The notes under the pieces: model-generated
Seen by the model: only the letters and a program-made list of their open reading frames with translations
Told to the model about the DNA's origin: nothing
Database searches by the model: none
Shown: piece after piece, positions 10,901 to 19,124 of the stretch
How the letters are laid out: each line of letters begins with the position of its first letter
Numbering within the stretch: position 1 is the first letter of the stretch
Translations under genes and position numbers: made by a program
Assembly (NCBI GenBank): GCA_900316995.1
Contig: ONEZ01000004.1
Location: 62,001-126,000 of the forward strand
Length of the DNA: 64,000 bases
Origin: an uncultured Bacteroidales bacterium
GTDB lineage: Bacteria > Bacteroidota > Bacteroidia > Bacteroidales > Paludibacteraceae
Direction: 5' to 3'

Positions 10901-13900
10901 CACCCTGCATCTCTATGGTTATGCTACCAGCACCCTCACCGTGGCATGTATTCTCTGTGGTTACGGCGCTCTTGAATGAGAGCGGTGCGTCTGGTTGGGT
11001 TATTGTCTGAGTTAGAGATGTAGGACATCCTAAAGCATCCACAATCTTAACCTGATATGTGGCGGCTGCAAGGTTCTTTACATGAGCTGAATCAGTTTTC
11101 TGCTCATCTGTAACTCCAATCCATGTAACACTATATGGCAGAGTACCACCCTCTATTGCTATATCAATGTTAGCTACTTCATCACCATAGCAAGGCTCCT
11201 CAAAGTTAGAGGTAATTGTAGTCTCCACTGTGAGTGCCTCAGGCTCTGTAACCTGATAATCATTTTCATAAATGTTACCAAGTGAGTCCTCTACCTTAAA
11301 GTGATAATATCCAGCCTTGAGTGAGGTTATATCTTTGCTTGATGATGTGGTGGCATCAGGATATGTCCATGTATAGATATATGGTCCGGCTGCACCGCTT
11401 ACACTCATATAGATGTGACCGTCATTACCATCCTTGCAGTTTACATTCTTAATCTCCTCACCTATAGTATAAGGTGTAGGCTCTTTTATCATAGCACTGG
11501 TGGATGCGGTGCATCCGCGTGCATCTGTCACCGTTACATAGTAGTTGCCAGCCAGCAAGTTTGTTTGATTCTGACTATCCTCTGTGGCTGGGGTCACACT
11601 ACGTCCTGTCCAGTGGTAACTGTAGTTTGAGGTACCGCCTGTAACTTCAATCTCTATTGCTCCCGTAGCCTCTCCTATAATCTCAACATCTGTGGTTGAT
11701 GTAACATGGACTTGGAGCTGTTTCGGAGCCAACAGCGTTTCTGTAGCAGAGGCTTCACAGCCATTGGCATCTTTAATTGTAACCTGATAGTTGCCACTCG
11801 GCACACCTACAAGCGTGGCGTCTGTACCCACAATCTGACCCGATGTAAGGTTTTTCCACTCATAGCTTGGCGTACCTGTGCCGCCTGAAGGTATTGCTCG
11901 CAGCACTCCTGTGCGCTTACCTGTGCAGTCAACATCTTGTTTCTGAATACTTACTTTAAGTTCAGTAGGCTCGGTTATGGTGAAATCAACCGTGCGTGTA
12001 CAACCCACACTGTCTGTTACAGAGAATGTGTAGTCTTCTTTTGCAAGGTTGAAATCAAGTGAATCTTTTACAATCACCGTACCGGAGTTCTTAAAGCTCA
12101 AGGTATGGTCGTATGGCAGTCTGCCTCCAGTTACAGTGGCTATGAAGCTACCATCATTCTTATCAGCGCAAGTTACGTTTGTACTTGTATAGTCAAGTTT
12201 GAGCTTCTCAACCTCAATAACCTTTGACATTGCAAACATACAGCCGTTATGGTTGGCGGCAACTTTCAACAGTGCATAGTCAAGCGGAACACCGTCAAAA
12301 TAGATAGGATTGCCGTCTCCGGTTATTTCCTGGAAAAAGTTGTTATTTACAGTTAGCGTATATTTCACATCAGGCTCAGTACGCTCCATCTTAACTGCGT
12401 TATTGCCATCCTTGCAGTACAGGCTAATCTGAGGTATATCGGCGATGCGCTCTATATAGAATGACTTCTCCTTTGTACTGCTACAAACCTCAACACCATC
12501 CTCTATGAGTTTGTGATTCATAGTCACCATGTACAGTCCTTCTCCAAGCAGTTTAGGATATATTACAGCGGTGCCGTCACCGTTATCAACAAAGGCAGGA
12601 CTACCAGGCTCGCTAAAGGAGAATGTGGTGTTCTGAGTGTGGTTGGCCACAATATTAACCTCATCACGGTCAGCACATATATATTCAAGGTGTTCAAACC
12701 CTCCAAAGTCAGAAGCCTCATTCAGTATGCGGAATGACTTTGTAAGAGTGGTCTCGCAGCTCTCCTGCTGCCCTGTTGAAATATTATAGTGAATTGTGTA
12801 GTGATACGTTACATCGTATGATGTACTGAAGTCACCTTGGGTAAGGTCTATCGATGCATACCCCTTGCGTGACGGATCATTAGTCAGGAATGACGGGCCT
12901 GTGAAGGTGGCATCGCCGTAGTCAATTGGGAATCCGAATATCTCCACACCACCCTCAGGGCTGCAATACTTCTCTTCCAAACCAAATATGGCAAGATTGT
13001 CAGTTCCACGCACCTGAATCTGAGTGGTGTCTCGTGAAATACAAGAGTGAGAGTTCTTAGTCTCGTATGTCATTTCAAACACGCCAAGACCAGCTGTCTG
13101 AGTGTAGAACGTATTGTTTATAAGCGCACCCTCAGGAGCATTTGTGGTGTAGAATCCTCCAAGCGGAGTGGCTGCAAGTTTTATTACATCTCCCTTGCAG
13201 TAGTCTGACTTGAGGTTCATGTCGATAGGTGTAGGCGCATACACATTTGTATATTCTGTATAAGACCAGTCACAAGTGCCGTCATTATAGTCATATACAA
13301 TCTTATAATAACCCTCACCCCATGTTGGGCGGAAGTATGGCGGGTTAGACTTAGGCACCACCGCCTCCACAAGTTCCCAGTCTTCTTCTGCGGAGCAATC
13401 TGTACCACTCTTGCAGCGGTATATATTTACAACACCGTCAGTTTCTGTAAGTGAGGTTATGTTTATAACCACATCGTCATCATAATCACAATAAGAGTCT
13501 GCCAGACCAAAAGGGTCTATGTTGACAGGAGCCCTTACAGCATATGGAGCTGTATAATTATGCGGACATCCCTTATCATCCAAAATGGTGTATATGGCAG
13601 AGTGAGCGCCCTGACTGAGCCCGTAAGGATTATACGTGGCTACACCATTCTGCTGTGTGAACGGAACTCCGTTAAAATTATAGGTACCCGTTATGTTATC
13701 AGCAATAATCTTAGCAGAGGTGGATTTGTTGCAGACAACGTCACTTGGATCGTATGAGAAGCCCTTCATATCAACAAGCTCCTGATTATCAAGCCTTATC
13801 TCCACTTGCTTAGTCTTAGAGGCCTCACACCCGAACTCATCTTTAATATAATAGGTAATCCAATATGAGCCGGCTGAGAAATTCTTGAAATCAGCCTGAG

Positions 13901-16900
13901 AAAGATCTGGATTTGTAACCACTATGGATGCCTGATGCGCACCAGCGTCAGCAAGAACATCCCAGCGTCCGTTTCTCTGCTGTGGATAGCCCTGCAGTTT
14001 GTATGCTTGTGTAGGATGCTCAATATCCGGCAGACAGTAGCTATAGCTTGGTCTGTATGGAGGACCAAAGTCAGGAACTATCATCCAGTCAACCTTGGTG
14101 ATGATGGCACTCACAAATACAGTGACAGTGGTATCAAACACACAACCCTGCAAACCGTATGTATAAGTGATGTCCACTGTAGAGTTCTGGGTTATGGATG
14201 AAAAGTCAAGCTGATTTGTGCCCACAAGAACACTTGACGGATTTGTAGAGAACGAGCCACCTGTAGGATAGCCGGTTATAGTAGTGGTTTCATTGTTACA
14301 GTAGTAGGCTGGATCACGCAGACCCTCAATCTTCAGAGAACCGGCGTCAGCAACTGTGATTGTTATCTTATCATTGATTTCACAACCTGTCTCAGTCCAT
14401 GCATATATTGAATACTCCGATGTAGCGGCTGGTGACACAACTATGGATTTCTTGTCACGTTCACCTGTACTCCACTGATAGTGAGCCTTGTCACCGTCAT
14501 AGTCAATGGAAAGAACTATATTATCTCCAGGACATACAGCAGGACTTGTCTGGCTTGAATGAATCTTGAAGTCATCAAGAGAAGGTATGTCAAGGTCAAG
14601 AGTAGGGTTAGCACCCTGTGAATAGTAGTTTGTACAATAATTATCCTCCAGCTTCTTTATGGTTATGGTGGTGGCGGTATAAGGAGTAAGGTCGTATGTA
14701 TATACGTTATTGTCAACAGTCACCACTCTGTCAACATCATTTTCAGAAAGGGTGAACTTGAAAGGAGCATCTCCAATAAGTGTAATTTGAATCTGAGTGG
14801 TCTCTCCAGGACAAGCCACATAGCCAAGATTTTCTATCTTTGCATCTGGTAGATGGCGCTCTATAATGTTGGCGCTGCCGGCCATATCCTCCTCACATTC
14901 TGTACCAATAACCCTTGCCTTAACGGTATAAAGCCCGTCTTCATTGTCATACCACTGCAGGGCTGCGCCAGTTCCTGGTATGTAATCCTCTTTAAGCACC
15001 CCGTCTTTATAAAGAGCGTACTCCACATTACGGTCAGAACTTGACAGCTTCACTATCATTGACGTAGTAGGCTGTCCAGTACAGTAATAGTTGTCTCCGC
15101 TCACAGTATAGACGTTAGGTTTGTTAACCTTGGTAATCTTCACCTGATCTGTGTTAGAGCAGTGAGGATCTGCATGCAACGTGGCGGTAAGAGTAAGCAA
15201 TATATCTTCTGTAATAGGTGTGGTATATGTGCTTGCAGATGTAGGGTTAGCCACTTTATCTGCAGGACTCCACTGATAATCCACCCCAAACACGTTTGCC
15301 ATACCCACCTTGGCCTCTGTACCGATGCAGACGGCTTGATCATCACCAGCGTCAGCATCGGGGATGGCAACCACAACTGCGTTCAGATTGATAGATGAAG
15401 AGCATACCGACATCTCTGACGGAAGTGGCGAGAGTTTTCTTGTGGCTGAAACCGTGAACTCCTGATTAGTGTCAAGAGGCACTGTGGAGGTTGAAGCCGA
15501 TATAGGATTGACAACCTTTTCAGACGGTGTCCATGAGTAGGAGACATCACCCTCCACAGAGAGAGCATTAAAGGTTGCCGTAGTATTTGGACATATTGAA
15601 ACAGAAGTGCTCTCATAAGAGAGTACAGGTTTGGAAGTCACATTAACCACAACAGACGATGTTGCGTAACATGCACTCATTGACTCATTGTACGCTGTAA
15701 CCTTGAATGTAACAGTGCTGTTGAGCGGACGTGTTACAGGCTGCGCCACATTAGGGTCTTCAAGCAGGTTTGACGGTTCCCACATATAGCGTATCTGAGG
15801 GTCTGTAGAAGGAGCGGAACCAAGCAATGTGGTTTCTCCCGCGCATATATACCTGTCATCACCTGCATACACAGTAGGTTTACTACGGACGTCCACAATA
15901 ACCTGAACACGCTCACTTTCACATCCGTCAGCAGAAAGCTGCACCACCCAGTATGACAGAACACCAACCACATTCTTATTGAAATCAGGAACAGATGCCA
16001 TACGCACGGTAGATGTTTCTGACTCGTACCAGCGCAGTTCTCCAGTTGCAATTACAAGGTCCGCCCACGCACCCGTACCAGAGGTCTGGCACTCCACATA
16101 ATTTTTGACATCGGGGACATTAGGTTTCTCATACACAATAACAGAAACCTTTACACGACCGCTCTCACATCCGCCAGCCGATGTTTGTGAAACCCAATAT
16201 GAAGAGTTCTGAGTTGCGTTTTTATTAAAGTCAGGGACCGATGGCATGGCACCCTCTGACGTGTCAGATGTGTACCATTTAAGTGTACCCGATGCAATTA
16301 CAAGAGACTCCCATGACTCTGTGCCTGGCAGAGGGCAATCCACATAATCCTTTACCAATGGTACGTCAGGGATACGTCTGTAAGTGGCGACAGCTTCTCC
16401 TGCCTGAGACTCACACCCGCCAGAAGATGCAGTTACAGAAGCTGTATATTGACCCAAATCCACTGGATTAACAACTGTGTAACTTTCCGCTGCTGTTACA
16501 GGCACGTCATTCACTTTCCAAGTGTAGGTATTAGATGAATCATAATTTTTTACAGTAAATACAACCGGAGTTCCACACGCTGCAGCCACTTCAAGCTGAG
16601 GCACAGCAGGAGCACTTCTATAAACTCTGCTAACCGGCTGAGAAGTCTGGCTTGTACAACCGTTATCAGCAGTAACCTCCATTGTATATGTAACGCCCGC
16701 CTCTGGTGCAGGAACAGTGTATGTACTGCCGGAAGGGGTGACAACCGAGCCATTAAGTTTCCAAGTGTATGACACTCCTGCAACTGGATTTTCAAGAGTA
16801 AAGACAGGAGCCGTACCGCAGTTATCAGCAGATACTGACACCAACGGCATCTCCACCAAATCAGGAAGTACGGACACCTCTGTGACTAACGTACCTTTAG

Positions 16901-17840
16901 CGCCACTAAGATCAGAGAAACACCCGCTCATAACATATTGGCGTCCACGTACAGGATTAACCACCTCGTAGAGATTTGACGTAAATGACACAGAAGTTCC
17001 GTTAAGAGTGAATACCGGAGTGTACTTAGTAGCATCATACGCACCCAGACGGAATATGAGCGTATTGCAGCCGTCACCCACCTGAGTCAGTTCAGGAGTG
17101 GGTATAAATGACGCACTAAGTGTATATACAGCGCCGTTTTTCTGCAAATTCAGGGTTACCTTATCACCAGACTTGAGACCAGGCAGATCCAAATAACAGT
17201 CACCTGCCCCACCGCCGCCAATACCGCTGCCAGCATTTAGCACTGTGCCAGAGCTTGGATGCCCAACCTGACCGGCATCCCAAGACCACGATGCTCCATC
17301 TGATGATTTCAGTATCTTGAAACTTGCATTAACAGTGGCCACACTGAACGTAAACGCGTATTCATTACCAGTCCCCATGAACACGTGGCTGCCGGCAGAT
17401 GACGGCTGACCTGCAACACAATCACTTGTGATAGGCTGAATCCAGCAAGCCATACCATAAATGTAATTTGTATCATCCATGGCAGTAAATGAATGAGGGA
17501 AGTAGTTATCCTTGTCAGACTGAGAGCTGTATATGTTTACGCTAAACACCCCCGATGCTGATGTTCCAAGAGAACTTAAACCCGCAGTAACCGAAGATGA
17601 TGTCCGAGCGTTATTCTCCCCCACCCAGAAGCTGTAGTCCGCCCACTCCGATGAAGGCACAGAGGCATACACAATCATCTCATCACTCACATTGGTGCCC
17701 GCATTCTCAAACGAATAGTATGTCACGTCTGACGAGTTGGCTGTGGGGAAAAGAGCCAAGGTGTAAACAGCATACGCACTGCTAAAAGGAAGCAACATCA
17801 GTGTGGACAGAACCACTATTTTGTATAAGATTTTTTTCAT
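4950..17840 (-). CDS. Giant SprB-like repeat adhesin with gliding-motility-type C-terminal domain
   Basis: A 4296-residue exported protein. I chose the ATG at 17840 because it begins a clean signal peptide (MKKILYKIVVL, ending near SSAYA); the frame stays open a further 23 codons upstream but that part overlaps the promoter. Order of parts: an unassigned N-terminal domain (to about 330); Cys-containing Ig-like modules (about 340-1870); 18 SprB-type repeats (about 1879-3338), each with a pattern like C-G-x-x-x-G and GGT-PY-Y-W; more Ig/PKD-like modules; two PKD domains with W-FGDG and W-FGDK motifs (about 4030-4190); and a C-terminal domain of about 100 residues resembling the CHU_C / gliding motility-associated (type B) T9SS signal (FPTAFVPN, YNQWGTQVF, GWDGYFQG, GTYVYK). 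It is a probable T9SS cargo displayed on the cell surface as an adhesin. It is coupled to the PorP/SprF-like gene. SprB of Flavobacterium is the closest functional model, but gliding cannot be inferred from this alone. Confidence 0.88.
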   Translation of the reverse strand: MKKILYKIVVLSTLMLLPFSSAYAVYTLALFPTANSSDVTYYSFENAGTNVSDEMIVYASVPSSEWADYSFWVGENNARTSSSVTAGLSSLGTSASGVFSVNIYSSQSDKDNYFPHSFTAMDDTNYIYGMACWIQPITSDCVAGQPSSAGSHVFMGTGNEYAFTFSVATVNASFKILKSSDGASWSWDAGQVGHPSSGTVLNAGSGIGGGGAGDCYLDLPGLKSGDKVTLNLQKNGAVYTLSASFIPTPELTQVGDGCNTLIFRLGAYDATKYTPVFTLNGTSVSFTSNLYEVVNPVRGRQYVMSGCFSDLSGAKGTLVTEVSVLPDLVEMPLVSVSADNCGTAPVFTLENPVAGVSYTWKLNGSVVTPSGSTYTVPAPEAGVTYTMEVTADNGCTSQTSQPVSRVYRSAPAVPQLEVAAACGTPVVFTVKNYDSSNTYTWKVNDVPVTAAESYTVVNPVDLGQYTASVTASSGGCESQAGEAVATYRRIPDVPLVKDYVDCPLPGTESWESLVIASGTLKWYTSDTSEGAMPSVPDFNKNATQNSSYWVSQTSAGGCESGRVKVSVIVYEKPNVPDVKNYVECQTSGTGAWADLVIATGELRWYESETSTVRMASVPDFNKNVVGVLSYWVVQLSADGCESERVQVIVDVRSKPTVYAGDDRYICAGETTLLGSAPSTDPQIRYMWEPSNLLEDPNVAQPVTRPLNSTVTFKVTAYNESMSACYATSSVVVNVTSKPVLSYESTSVSICPNTTATFNALSVEGDVSYSWTPSEKVVNPISASTSTVPLDTNQEFTVSATRKLSPLPSEMSVCSSSINLNAVVVAIPDADAGDDQAVCIGTEAKVGMANVFGVDYQWSPADKVANPTSASTYTTPITEDILLTLTATLHADPHCSNTDQVKITKVNKPNVYTVSGDNYYCTGQPTTSMIVKLSSSDRNVEYALYKDGVLKEDYIPGTGAALQWYDNEDGLYTVKARVIGTECEEDMAGSANIIERHLPDAKIENLGYVACPGETTQIQITLIGDAPFKFTLSENDVDRVVTVDNNVYTYDLTPYTATTITIKKLEDNYCTNYYSQGANPTLDLDIPSLDDFKIHSSQTSPAVCPGDNIVLSIDYDGDKAHYQWSTGERDKKSIVVSPAATSEYSIYAWTETGCEINDKITITVADAGSLKIEGLRDPAYYCNNETTTITGYPTGGSFSTNPSSVLVGTNQLDFSSITQNSTVDITYTYGLQGCVFDTTVTVFVSAIITKVDWMIVPDFGPPYRPSYSYCLPDIEHPTQAYKLQGYPQQRNGRWDVLADAGAHQASIVVTNPDLSQADFKNFSAGSYWITYYIKDEFGCEASKTKQVEIRLDNQELVDMKGFSYDPSDVVCNKSTSAKIIADNITGTYNFNGVPFTQQNGVATYNPYGLSQGAHSAIYTILDDKGCPHNYTAPYAVRAPVNIDPFGLADSYCDYDDDVVINITSLTETDGVVNIYRCKSGTDCSAEEDWELVEAVVPKSNPPYFRPTWGEGYYKIVYDYNDGTCDWSYTEYTNVYAPTPIDMNLKSDYCKGDVIKLAATPLGGFYTTNAPEGALINNTFYTQTAGLGVFEMTYETKNSHSCISRDTTQIQVRGTDNLAIFGLEEKYCSPEGGVEIFGFPIDYGDATFTGPSFLTNDPSRKGYASIDLTQGDFSTSYDVTYHYTIHYNISTGQQESCETTLTKSFRILNEASDFGGFEHLEYICADRDEVNIVANHTQNTTFSFSEPGSPAFVDNGDGTAVIYPKLLGEGLYMVTMNHKLIEDGVEVCSSTKEKSFYIERIADIPQISLYCKDGNNAVKMERTEPDVKYTLTVNNNFFQEITGDGNPIYFDGVPLDYALLKVAANHNGCMFAMSKVIEVEKLKLDYTSTNVTCADKNDGSFIATVTGGRLPYDHTLSFKNSGTVIVKDSLDFNLAKEDYTFSVTDSVGCTRTVDFTITEPTELKVSIQKQDVDCTGKRTGVLRAIPSGGTGTPSYEWKNLTSGQIVGTDATLVGVPSGNYQVTIKDANGCEASATETLLAPKQLQVHVTSTTDVEIIGEATGAIEIEVTGGTSNYSYHWTGRSVTPATEDSQNQTNLLAGNYYVTVTDARGCTASTSAMIKEPTPYTIGEEIKNVNCKDGNDGHIYMSVSGAAGPYIYTWTYPDATTSSSKDITSLKAGYYHFKVEDSLGNIYENDYQVTEPEALTVETTITSNFEEPCYGDEVANIDIAIEGGTLPYSVTWIGVTDEQKTDSAHVKNLAAATYQVKIVDALGCPTSLTQTITQPDAPLSFKSAVTTENTCHGEGAGSITIEMQGGTEPYSYQWSGTGVRTTDQNQTGLNGGDFEVVVTDANGCSISRKFTLFDPEAINAVAKGNNLKCHNDASGKIWVEVDGGVFPYSFEWKNDASTVISNDSVMTAMDAGEYHVEVKDNLGCKANAFVKIEQPDELKVTTSVWNVDCYGNNNGKVSVDASDGTPAYKYEWFKLPDVTTVISIEDEMTNLEPAQYMANIKDANGCSVSTPALTVTQPNKLTISYTKEDVAIYGEATGKINAEAHEGSQPYTFTWSGPSITSANEHNEVLTDLLAGNYYLVVEDANGCKEYEMVSITQPEVLDVKATVTDASCYGLSTGGIVLNVSGGDGDYSYSWTSVKGYTASTKDILNVPADDYTVVVSDHSGASFTRTYKVEEPNELIAEVVTSGSILSVKCYGDKNGAIKCAYSGGTAPYTVTWNGNDIPAVLADSSYVTGLGAGTYTISLKDANNCQAAVISQRIDGPSEPLKVDGVVENNKCFMQKQGKITLTVTGGTPQYTYSWTGGEGVQPDVKDQTTLVSGETYRVEVTDANTCKESKVFTLDALTEMQMNLESTPVSCYGKLDGTLKAEVRGGAGSYVPEWKNSTGTWRFTGYESENLPADTYTFTVSDANGCTLTDDVEITEPTKLTVKIDATDVLCNGLDDGEAYANVPEGAGTMPYEYIWYKDDVEYGRGSHLTNLGSGYYRVDVTDRNGCSATDNTVIKSSVPINIIVTHKEDVAIHGQATGYIELQVTGGTPPLDYTWSGVGIDPTKEKDLNQYNLIAGKYYLTVRDQYDCSKDIMVEITQPESMVVTPKIKYIDCYGDKGYIELTISGGYAPYNCNWTSLKGYTSNEQKIYNLDADTYTVVVEDQQGNRYSNSYLIADKEPVEWQLLPSSKTALDCFGDADGYINLQIDGGTPPYSIEWQGPNLHVTGVNNVSHLIAGQYTAYIKDSKNCLPAETFNIEVTQPKLLELEAEITDNACNGLHEGAIELTIKGGTPDYKFRWSGFDVKPEDKDQSNLTAGEYHLRMEDQNRCTVDTIFTIKEREALHALLSGGNSICEGDKMELFINLEGTSPWDVTYTDGRDIMQAVATERTTSIEISPEVDVEYSLVKVADAAGCELETSGSVPVEVYAKPGVSILSTGTDCCLGDAVIVDMMFFNEGPWSVTYTDGSHTYTDGPFSSAHTELAITPTATGTTHYTILTVSNEHCTVSVDHEFDVTTYAYPNLTIDVPPYICQPNPVELVLHPTGDSPWVVTYTINGQHLEEDVTEDGQKIVHTPTREDNIFIFESIRSGENCITKLGKQFQTKVGMLPLDATLISGPNVVCRDSEVKYHTQVISYADKYEWELPAGFSIASGLGSSDVTIAVGSDAVSGEIKVHGKNDCGEGGSSSIYVEVTKPIEAGGEITSPLYVCKNTAMFQLSVSEITGATHYEWTVPTGYTITSGQGTRSVLITIDEYALSSTVSVAPSNACMEAPAISKFVTIRPLPIAEAGVDFNTACKTDTRLNAKNVSGTTAEWSLISGNANIKTPTSATTEITDLLFGKNEFRWNVNDGYCLNFDTVAVTNDNPGITQPEATDIITCEDNVRLRAGEPEFGAGRWTLIAGDGHVETPDGNETMVTDLSTKNTNVIRWEVYYGVCSNTIDVNVVSHSLQKLADAGEDGTTTDGTYRLSARIVSDKNVKGEWTVVGGAGTVDDPTSENTTVRGLSEGINTLRWTLKGYNCEAYDEVQIRGVDEPIASYKVEKDAGCVPFTVYFNNTTVGDATYKWEFGDGFTSEQRSPEHTFEKAGTFTVKLTAKGDRKTDTYEGTITVYPQPEASFTSGPTQLYIPNALAQFYNTSHNTVAWFWDFGDKYVKAPNGTSTEENPTYKYQESDVYTIKLVVTDEKGCKDTIVAENYINVSRESFIVFPTAFVPNLEQANGGAYSPEERRLDIFYPVWRNVDTYSLSIYNQWGTQVFQSNDVLIGWDGYFQGKCAVQGTYVYKAEGRYKDGTPFKVSGNLMLVR
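7826..12205 (-). repeat. Six-module SprB super-repeat, three copies
   Basis: Eighteen SprB-type modules of about 81 residues are arranged as three cycles of six. One marker module has no first Cys and reads as D-V-x-I-x-G-x-A-T-G; its plus-strand tagcct anchor occurs near 8741, 10208 and 11666, giving periods of 1467 and 1458 bases. The module after it always ends with a G-N/A-x-Y/F form instead of the usual G-C. The other four positions also resemble their counterparts in the other cycles. Confidence 0.8.
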
Positions 17841-17868
17841 CAGTATTTGGTGTTTTTTAAGTAACCTA

Positions 17869-17900
17869 CAAATATAACCATAATTGTGCAAAGCACAAAA
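17869..17900 (-). promoter_or_regulatory. Promoter of the giant adhesin gene
   Basis: On the minus strand TTTTG (17900-17896), a 19-base spacer, then TATATTTG (17876-17869) match the Bacteroidota -33/-7 consensus. The start codon follows 28 bases later. The -33 element lies inside the T tract of the upstream terminator. Confidence 0.75.
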
Positions 17901-17927
17901 AAAATGCACACTAATGTGTGCATTTTT
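17897..17927 (-). terminator. Intrinsic terminator of the acyltransferase gene
   Basis: A perfect stem, AAAAATGCACAC with GTGTGCATTTTT, closes a four-base loop (17912-17915). On the minus strand it runs into an unbroken T tract. It lies about 22 bases after the stop of the 17949-18905 gene. Confidence 0.8.
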
Positions 17928-17948
17928 GTATTCGTATGTTAAAAATGA

Positions 17949-18905
17949 CTATAAATTACCCTTTGTACGCTCATTTCGCTCCGCAAGGAACGTCTCTATG
18001 TGGCGTTGTTTTTTCTGCTCGTAAATATCATCAAGATCTATAAGCAGGCCAAACTCTATCACATTGCCAAACGAGTGGCAAATGGCGGCGCCAAAATAAC
18101 GAAGCTTGGGAGCCAACGCTATATAGGCGTTTACAAGCGGCGGGATATTCACCCCAAGCTCACGCACTCTGCGGTTAAGATTCTTGAAATCCTCCTTGTA
18201 ATCTCCAGTATTAAAAAGTTCATCACACTCGCTCTGTGAAACAGTGGTCACAAACGGCTCTATCGGGGTTATAAGCCCTTCTGAGTCCTTATAATACTTG
18301 GATATAAAGCTAAGTATGAGGTCACGCGCATGTGCATCATATTTCGGATATATCGTAACCTTGCCAAAAAAGTGTTTGATACCCTTTACGATAATAGTAA
18401 GAGCACCCAGGCCGTCCCACAAATTATCAAGTGCAAAGAGGCTTTTAGTACCCATCTTGGTAGCCTGGTAGTCAGGGTGTACAAAAGAGCGGCCAAGTTC
18501 CAATGTAGTGGGCATATACTCAGCCTTGAATTTCTCAGAAAAATGGAAAATCTCAGAAGTGGCAAGCCGCGGCTGACCATTACTGTCAAGCGCCACATCG
18601 GAGCCTAAAATAAACCTGTAACCGCCTAATATCTCCTGATTCTGAGGGTCCCACACAAAGAGCTGAGTGTAGCAATGCTCCATCTCATCAAACTCATCAA
18701 CATCACATGACTTACCCGCTCCACCGCCAGGCAGACGGAACGACCACTCCCTGAGCCTGCCAATTTCACGCATAATATTAGGAGACTCAGCAGCGGTTGT
18801 AACGTAAATTTCATTACCACCTTTGTTGGTGTTTCTAAGGAACTTATCAGGGGTTAGCTCCTTAATGATAAGTTCACGATCTACACGGTCTATGAGCTTT
18901 TCCAT
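17949..18905 (-). CDS. GNAT-fold N-acyltransferase, OlsB/GlsB-like
   Basis: A 318-residue cytoplasmic protein. The central region carries LELGRSFVHPDYQ, the hallmark of OlsB-type acyl-ACP-dependent N-acyltransferases (hemolysin-like GNAT family), and a preceding GGYRFILG strand. In this family OlsB makes lyso-ornithine lipid, and Bacteroides GlsB makes lyso-glycine lipid. The usual partner O-acyltransferase (GlsA/OlsA) is not adjacent, so the exact substrate is uncertain. Length fits GlsB-like proteins. Two ATGs compete (18911 and 18905). I favour 18905 because the -7 box ends only two bases before 18911; the mRNA would be nearly leaderless. It is divergent from mraZ. Confidence 0.7.
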   Translation of the reverse strand: MEKLIDRVDRELIIKELTPDKFLRNTNKGGNEIYVTTAAESPNIMREIGRLREWSFRLPGGGAGKSCDVDEFDEMEHCYTQLFVWDPQNQEILGGYRFILGSDVALDSNGQPRLATSEIFHFSEKFKAEYMPTTLELGRSFVHPDYQATKMGTKSLFALDNLWDGLGALTIIVKGIKHFFGKVTIYPKYDAHARDLILSFISKYYKDSEGLITPIEPFVTTVSQSECDELFNTGDYKEDFKNLNRRVRELGVNIPPLVNAYIALAPKLRYFGAAICHSFGNVIEFGLLIDLDDIYEQKKQRHIETFLAERNERTKGNL

Positions 18906-18913
18906 AATCATTG

Positions 18914-18945
18914 CAAAGATAGTAAAACCTATGCGCTCCGCAAAA
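18914..18945 (-). promoter_or_regulatory. Promoter of the acyltransferase gene
   Basis: TTTTG (18945-18941), a 19-base spacer and TATCTTTG (18921-18914) on the minus strand match the Bacteroidota consensus. The box ends eight bases before the ATG at 18905, suggesting a leaderless or nearly leaderless transcript. Confidence 0.75.
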
Positions 18946-19040
18946 TAAAATCACAAAAAATTTACTTCCTATACAACTCATGATAAAAATCACAAAACCG
19001 CACCCCACTACAACGTATTAAAATTGATTGTTGATAACTT

Positions 19041-19096
19041 TTGTGTCTAATTGTGTCTAAAAAAGTTGTAAAGTGGGGAATTTTGACCTATCTTTA
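19041..19096 (+). promoter_or_regulatory. Promoter and possible MraZ operator of the dcw cluster
   Basis: TTG (19066-19068), a 20-base spacer and TATCTTTA (19089-19096) form a plausible promoter 28 bases before mraZ. Just upstream the decamer TTGTGTCTAA occurs twice head to tail (19041-19060), and GTGGGG lies at 19073-19078. MraZ proteins are known to bind short direct repeats at ten-base spacing upstream of their own gene, so these are candidate operators; that part is inference. Confidence 0.55.
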
Positions 19097-19124
19097 CCAC
19101 CGAAAAGTAAAATAATATAAAACA

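Noticed and set aside
17841-17909. 23-codon N-terminal extension of the giant adhesin
   Set aside because: It covers the TATATTTG promoter box and would spoil the clear signal peptide starting at 17840.
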